A stretch of DNA of 64,000 nucleotides from Paraburkholderia sp. BCC1884. GTDB lineage: Bacteria > Pseudomonadota > Gammaproteobacteria > Burkholderiales > Burkholderiaceae. The stretch covers positions 434,001 through 498,000 of the forward strand of contig NZ_CAAJGL010000068.1 of the NCBI RefSeq assembly GCF_900996225.1, read 5' to 3'. Below the pieces are notes generated by a model. It was not told the origin of the DNA, searched no databases, and was given only the letters and a program-made list of their open reading frames with translations. The position numbers and the translations under genes are program-made. This document shows positions 61,439 to 64,000 of this stretch, piece by piece. Numbering within the stretch: position 1 is the first letter of the stretch; each line of letters opens with the position of its first letter.

Positions 61439-62944
61439 TCATTCGCGATCCGAGAGCAGTGCGGCGTGCGGTGTGTCAGACCCGAACGGCCGGAAAATAT
61501 CGGAAAGGGACGCAGGCCTGGCAGTGCCCCAGCCGCCGGGCGGCAGCCGCTCTGAAACGGCTCGGATCGATTCGTCCGGCTCGGCTGTCTCGGCGTACAG
61601 CGTCGTTTGAAAATCCTTATCGAGCCGGGCCAACTGCGTTTCTTGCGGCTTCAGCGAGCCGGGGTCGCGCTGCAGCGCCTGAGCGTAGCGATGCGAGGCG
61701 GCGCGCAGATCGCCCTCGTGATCCAGCGCCCGGCCCAACTCGGCGTAAGCGGGCGCCAGTTCGGGGCTCAGGGCCACCGCGCGGTCGAGCTTGTCGATCG
61801 CCTCGTCGTATTGGCCGACCTTGACGAGCGCTTCGCCCCAGTCGTGCAAAACGTAGACGGAGTTGGGCAGCCGGCGGTCGGCTTTCTTGAAGGCGTCGAG
61901 TGCCCACTGATCGAGATGCGCATGCAACAGCACGTCGCCAAGGAGACGCAGATTTTCACCGGTCGCCGATTTTTCGTTTGCGCCGGTTTGCAACGCGTCC
62001 AGCGCCTCCTCGACCCGGTCCTCCTGCTCCAGTGCAAGACCGAGGTTCGCATACAGAATCGCCGATTTCGGGTACTGCTTCAACGCTTCGCGAGCCTGCC
62101 GCTCGGCTTCCTGCGGCTGTTTCCGACTGACCAGCAGCGCTGTCTTGCCGGCGAGTGCCCATTCGACCTGATCGGACGCGGGCATGTTCAGCACCTCGTC
62201 GTAGATCGCATCCACCTTGGCGTAGTTGCATTGTTTCGGCGAGCAGTGGGTCTTCTGGACTTCCGAGAAGAGATGGCTCGCGAGCAGATTCGGCTCGGCG
62301 AGGTGCATGGACGCCGTTGCGATGTCGCTGACGAATTTTTCCAGATCGCGTCCCTCGAAGGGGACCAATTGATCGTGTGTATCGAAGGGGCCGTTTTCGA
62401 TCTGTACGTGCGCGACATACGTGTCCGCGCTGTTGTCGACCTTCGTAATGCCGATATGCACGACGACATCCGCGCGCTTCAATGCGCTCTTTAGAAACCG
62501 AACCACCGTCGCATAGGAGAAGTTCTCCCCCGGGATCTGGATGTCCGGTTGCGTTTCGCTATCGCTCATCGCGTCGTGCGGCACCGAGTCGCCGTCTTTG
62601 GCGATTTTCAGCATCGAAGCCATGATGCGTTGAGCCAGAAAGGTCGACGAATAACCGCGCTCCACGAGTGTGTTCGGTGTGTCGACGGGCGGCACCAGCA
62701 ACTGCCGCGTGAATACGCTGTTCACGGCGAGGCCGGCAAACCATACGGCAAGCGCTACGACCATCCATGGCAAAACATACGGCCACAATTGCTTCGGCCC
62801 ACGCGCGATGACACCGGCGGCGTGCAGACCTCGCCTCATGGCGCCCGCATCGTCGCCGCCATCACGACACGTCGCGTTGCCGCGCCCCGCGAATGACAAG
62901 GTGAGCCAGGGACCAGACCGGCGTGAACTATCCATACTCGACAT
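61439..62944 (-). CDS. TPR-repeat membrane protein
   Basis: A 501-residue protein with one transmembrane helix near residues 55-77 (LPWMVVALAVWFAGLAVNSVF). The segment after it has no recognised fold (DIQIPGENFSYATVVRFL). From about residue 260 it forms tetratricopeptide repeats (AILYANLGLALEQEDRVEEALDAL, YDEAIDKLDRAVALSPELAPAYAELGRAL, as parts). It may be a periplasmic scaffold. The ATG at 62944 with GAGGTG upstream is preferred to earlier ATGs. Partner genes are not evident. Confidence 0.8.
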   Translation of the reverse strand: MSSMDSSRRSGPWLTLSFAGRGNATCRDGGDDAGAMRRGLHAAGVIARGPKQLWPYVLPWMVVALAVWFAGLAVNSVFTRQLLVPPVDTPNTLVERGYSSTFLAQRIMASMLKIAKDGDSVPHDAMSDSETQPDIQIPGENFSYATVVRFLKSALKRADVVVHIGITKVDNSADTYVAHVQIENGPFDTHDQLVPFEGRDLEKFVSDIATASMHLAEPNLLASHLFSEVQKTHCSPKQCNYAKVDAIYDEVLNMPASDQVEWALAGKTALLVSRKQPQEAERQAREALKQYPKSAILYANLGLALEQEDRVEEALDALQTGANEKSATGENLRLLGDVLLHAHLDQWALDAFKKADRRLPNSVYVLHDWGEALVKVGQYDEAIDKLDRAVALSPELAPAYAELGRALDHEGDLRAASHRYAQALQRDPGSLKPQETQLARLDKDFQTTLYAETAEPDESIRAVSERLPPGGWGTARPASLSDIFRPFGSDTPHAALLSDRE

Positions 62945-63194
62945 GACGCACCTCAATTCAATCGACATTGCCAGGACCCGACGGGGCTCAGGTCGGTATT
63001 GCATCGACTGTGCCATCGGGCGCGGCGTCTTATGCGACGGGCTTCTCAGCGGTTGCCGTCCGCGTGAGGCCGTGGAGGTGTTGTGTGCCGCCCAACGGAT
63101 GTCGGCCAGATGTACGCATCAAAAGCAACAGAACGAACCAGGCGAACTGACGGCGCGGGCGGATCAGCTAGTCCGGCCACGTCGCCTGCCTGAA

Positions 63195-63458
63195 TCAGTT
63201 GCCTTTGAACACACCCTGAATAAGCGCCGAATCGCCGTTTTTCTGTGACTGCACGAGTTGCTGGTAGACGTCAGCACGCGTCAATGCTTCCGTATGGGCG
63301 GGACCACCTGACATCGACATGGTGGCGGGTTGGCCGCCGACGGCGTCGGCCGCGGTGGGTTGCGCCTGAGCCTCGGGTTGGGGCGGTGCATCCTGCGCAC
63401 GCGCCTGCAAGGTGAGCACGCCGAGCAGCCCTGCGGCGACGATCAAAGCCTTTTTCAT
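63195..63458 (-). CDS. Small secreted protein, DUF4148-like
   Basis: An 87-residue protein with a signal peptide (KKALIVAAGLLGVLTLQARA), a Pro/Gln/Ala-rich middle and a C-terminal helix LTRADVYQQLVQSQKNGDSAL that resembles the start of DUF4148 proteins. The ATG at 63458 has AAGGAGAG upstream. Similar in layout to the gene at 60936 but not close in sequence; the function is unknown. Confidence 0.65.
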   Translation of the reverse strand: MKKALIVAAGLLGVLTLQARAQDAPPQPEAQAQPTAADAVGGQPATMSMSGGPAHTEALTRADVYQQLVQSQKNGDSALIQGVFKGN

Positions 63459-63931
63459 GTCCCTCTCCTTCAAGCCGGTGACGCGGCATTCGCGACACCT
63501 CGTTGCGAAAGTCTCATCGAGGTCCGCATGCGGAAACTATGCGAGTGGTCGATGAGGTACATGACGAAGACGCTGACCGGCTTGCTTGTCGAATTCTGCG
63601 CAGCGCACCAGAGAGGTGCGTTAGCGAAATACTGCTTCGGGCAAGGAAAGGTGCGCGCTGGAGACTTTCTGGTTCGGCGACGTTTGCGGAGTCGGTTTTG
63701 TCCGCGTCATGAGAAGGAGACGGAATTCGTGTGAACGAATTCAAGTATTAATCAGCCATCCTTAATGCGAATGCGGCGCCCGATTCGGGGTGCGATCCAG
63801 GCGCTTTACGTTGTGTCAGCAGGGAGCGATCTCCGGGCTGCAGACGACAAGGCGCTCGTTGACCTGATCGAGGAGGCCGGATTTTTTCCACCCTATATAC
63901 CGGAGATAACAGGTTTGCTGCGGAGGAAAGC
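63459..63931. other. Gap of 473 bases without a supported gene
   Basis: Short frames on both strands have no ribosome site and no recognisable protein. The right end is more AT-rich and likely carries the promoter of the gene starting at 63932. Confidence 0.4.
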
Positions 63932-64000
63932 ATGCCGGAAGCCGGTGCCACTTCTCTTGCCTTTGCTGCAGCCAAAGTATCGCGCCGAGAATCTCGCGAT
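63932..64000 (+). CDS. Start of a gene running out of the window
   Basis: An ATG at 63932 preceded by GGAGGAAAGC opens a frame of 23 codons to the right edge (MPEAGATSLAFAAAKVSRRE). It is too short to assign a family. The ribosome site is the only support. Confidence 0.45.
   Translation, partial: MPEAGATSLAFAAAKVSRRESRD

Noticed and set aside
63503..63975. Short open frames on both strands near the right end
   Set aside because: No ribosome site and no recognisable protein; only the frame from 63932 has a plausible start.
1..64000. CRISPR array, tRNA, rRNA, insertion sequence or prophage
   Set aside because: No regularly spaced repeats, cloverleaf sequences, transposase or integrase genes were seen on either strand.

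Overview
The window looks like a chromosomal segment of a Paraburkholderia/Burkholderia-type betaproteobacterium. The reasons are its high GC content, the mix of TRAP, ABC and MFS uptake systems each paired with its own regulator, and Burkholderiales-style small proteins (DUF3309, DUF3303, DUF4148) next to an AmpR/PenR-like LysR gene. I see no rRNA, tRNA, CRISPR array or transposase.

Layout. 1-5.6 kb: end of an MFS gene, a Sfp-type phosphopantetheinyl transferase facing an operon (unknown protein plus a degenerate PPTase-like protein) under a Fur-box-like site, an MFS gene and an Lrp/AsnC regulator. 5.7-14.0 kb: an acid-sugar catabolic locus with a frameshifted LacI-type regulator, TRAP transporter (DctP, fused DctQM), VOC protein, RuBisCO-like protein, DUF1537 kinase and a convergent SDR. 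14.2-20.0 kb: a tetR-MFS operon with a perfect operator, two GntR regulators, a glutaredoxin-DinB fusion and a LysR regulator. 20.2-27.6 kb: an NMT1/TauA-type ABC transporter in one operon with two isocitrate-lyase/PEP-mutase-family lyases and a LeuCD-type hydratase.

28.2-49.2 kb is the most unusual part. Five small proteins share a 26-residue double-glycine leader. Around them lie a type I export apparatus (TolC-like lipoprotein, HlyD-type adaptor, C39-peptidase ABC exporter with two cyclic-nucleotide-binding domains), a parvulin-type isomerase without signal peptide, and a phospho-signalling set (Ser/Thr kinase with DUF4384, twin-FHA membrane protein, PP2C phosphatase, caspase-sulfatase-modifying-factor protein). 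A sigma-54 activator without receiver domain closes the export operon. At least three of the peptide genes or operons and an LRAT-like gene carry -24/-12 (sigma-54) promoters, while the export operon starts from a strong sigma-70-type promoter. I read this as a sigma-54-switched, kinase-monitored peptide secretion system. The fate and activity of the peptides are unknown.

49.2-64 kb: an AmpR-like LysR gene, a TehA/SLAC1-family carrier, an operon for CoA-activation and cleavage of an organic acid (MFS, CoA-transferase III, citryl-CoA-lyase-like) with IclR, a response regulator with a double KaiC ATPase, a squalene/phytoene synthase-like gene, an acyltransferase-3 gene, small secreted proteins, a TPR membrane protein and the start of a gene leaving the window.
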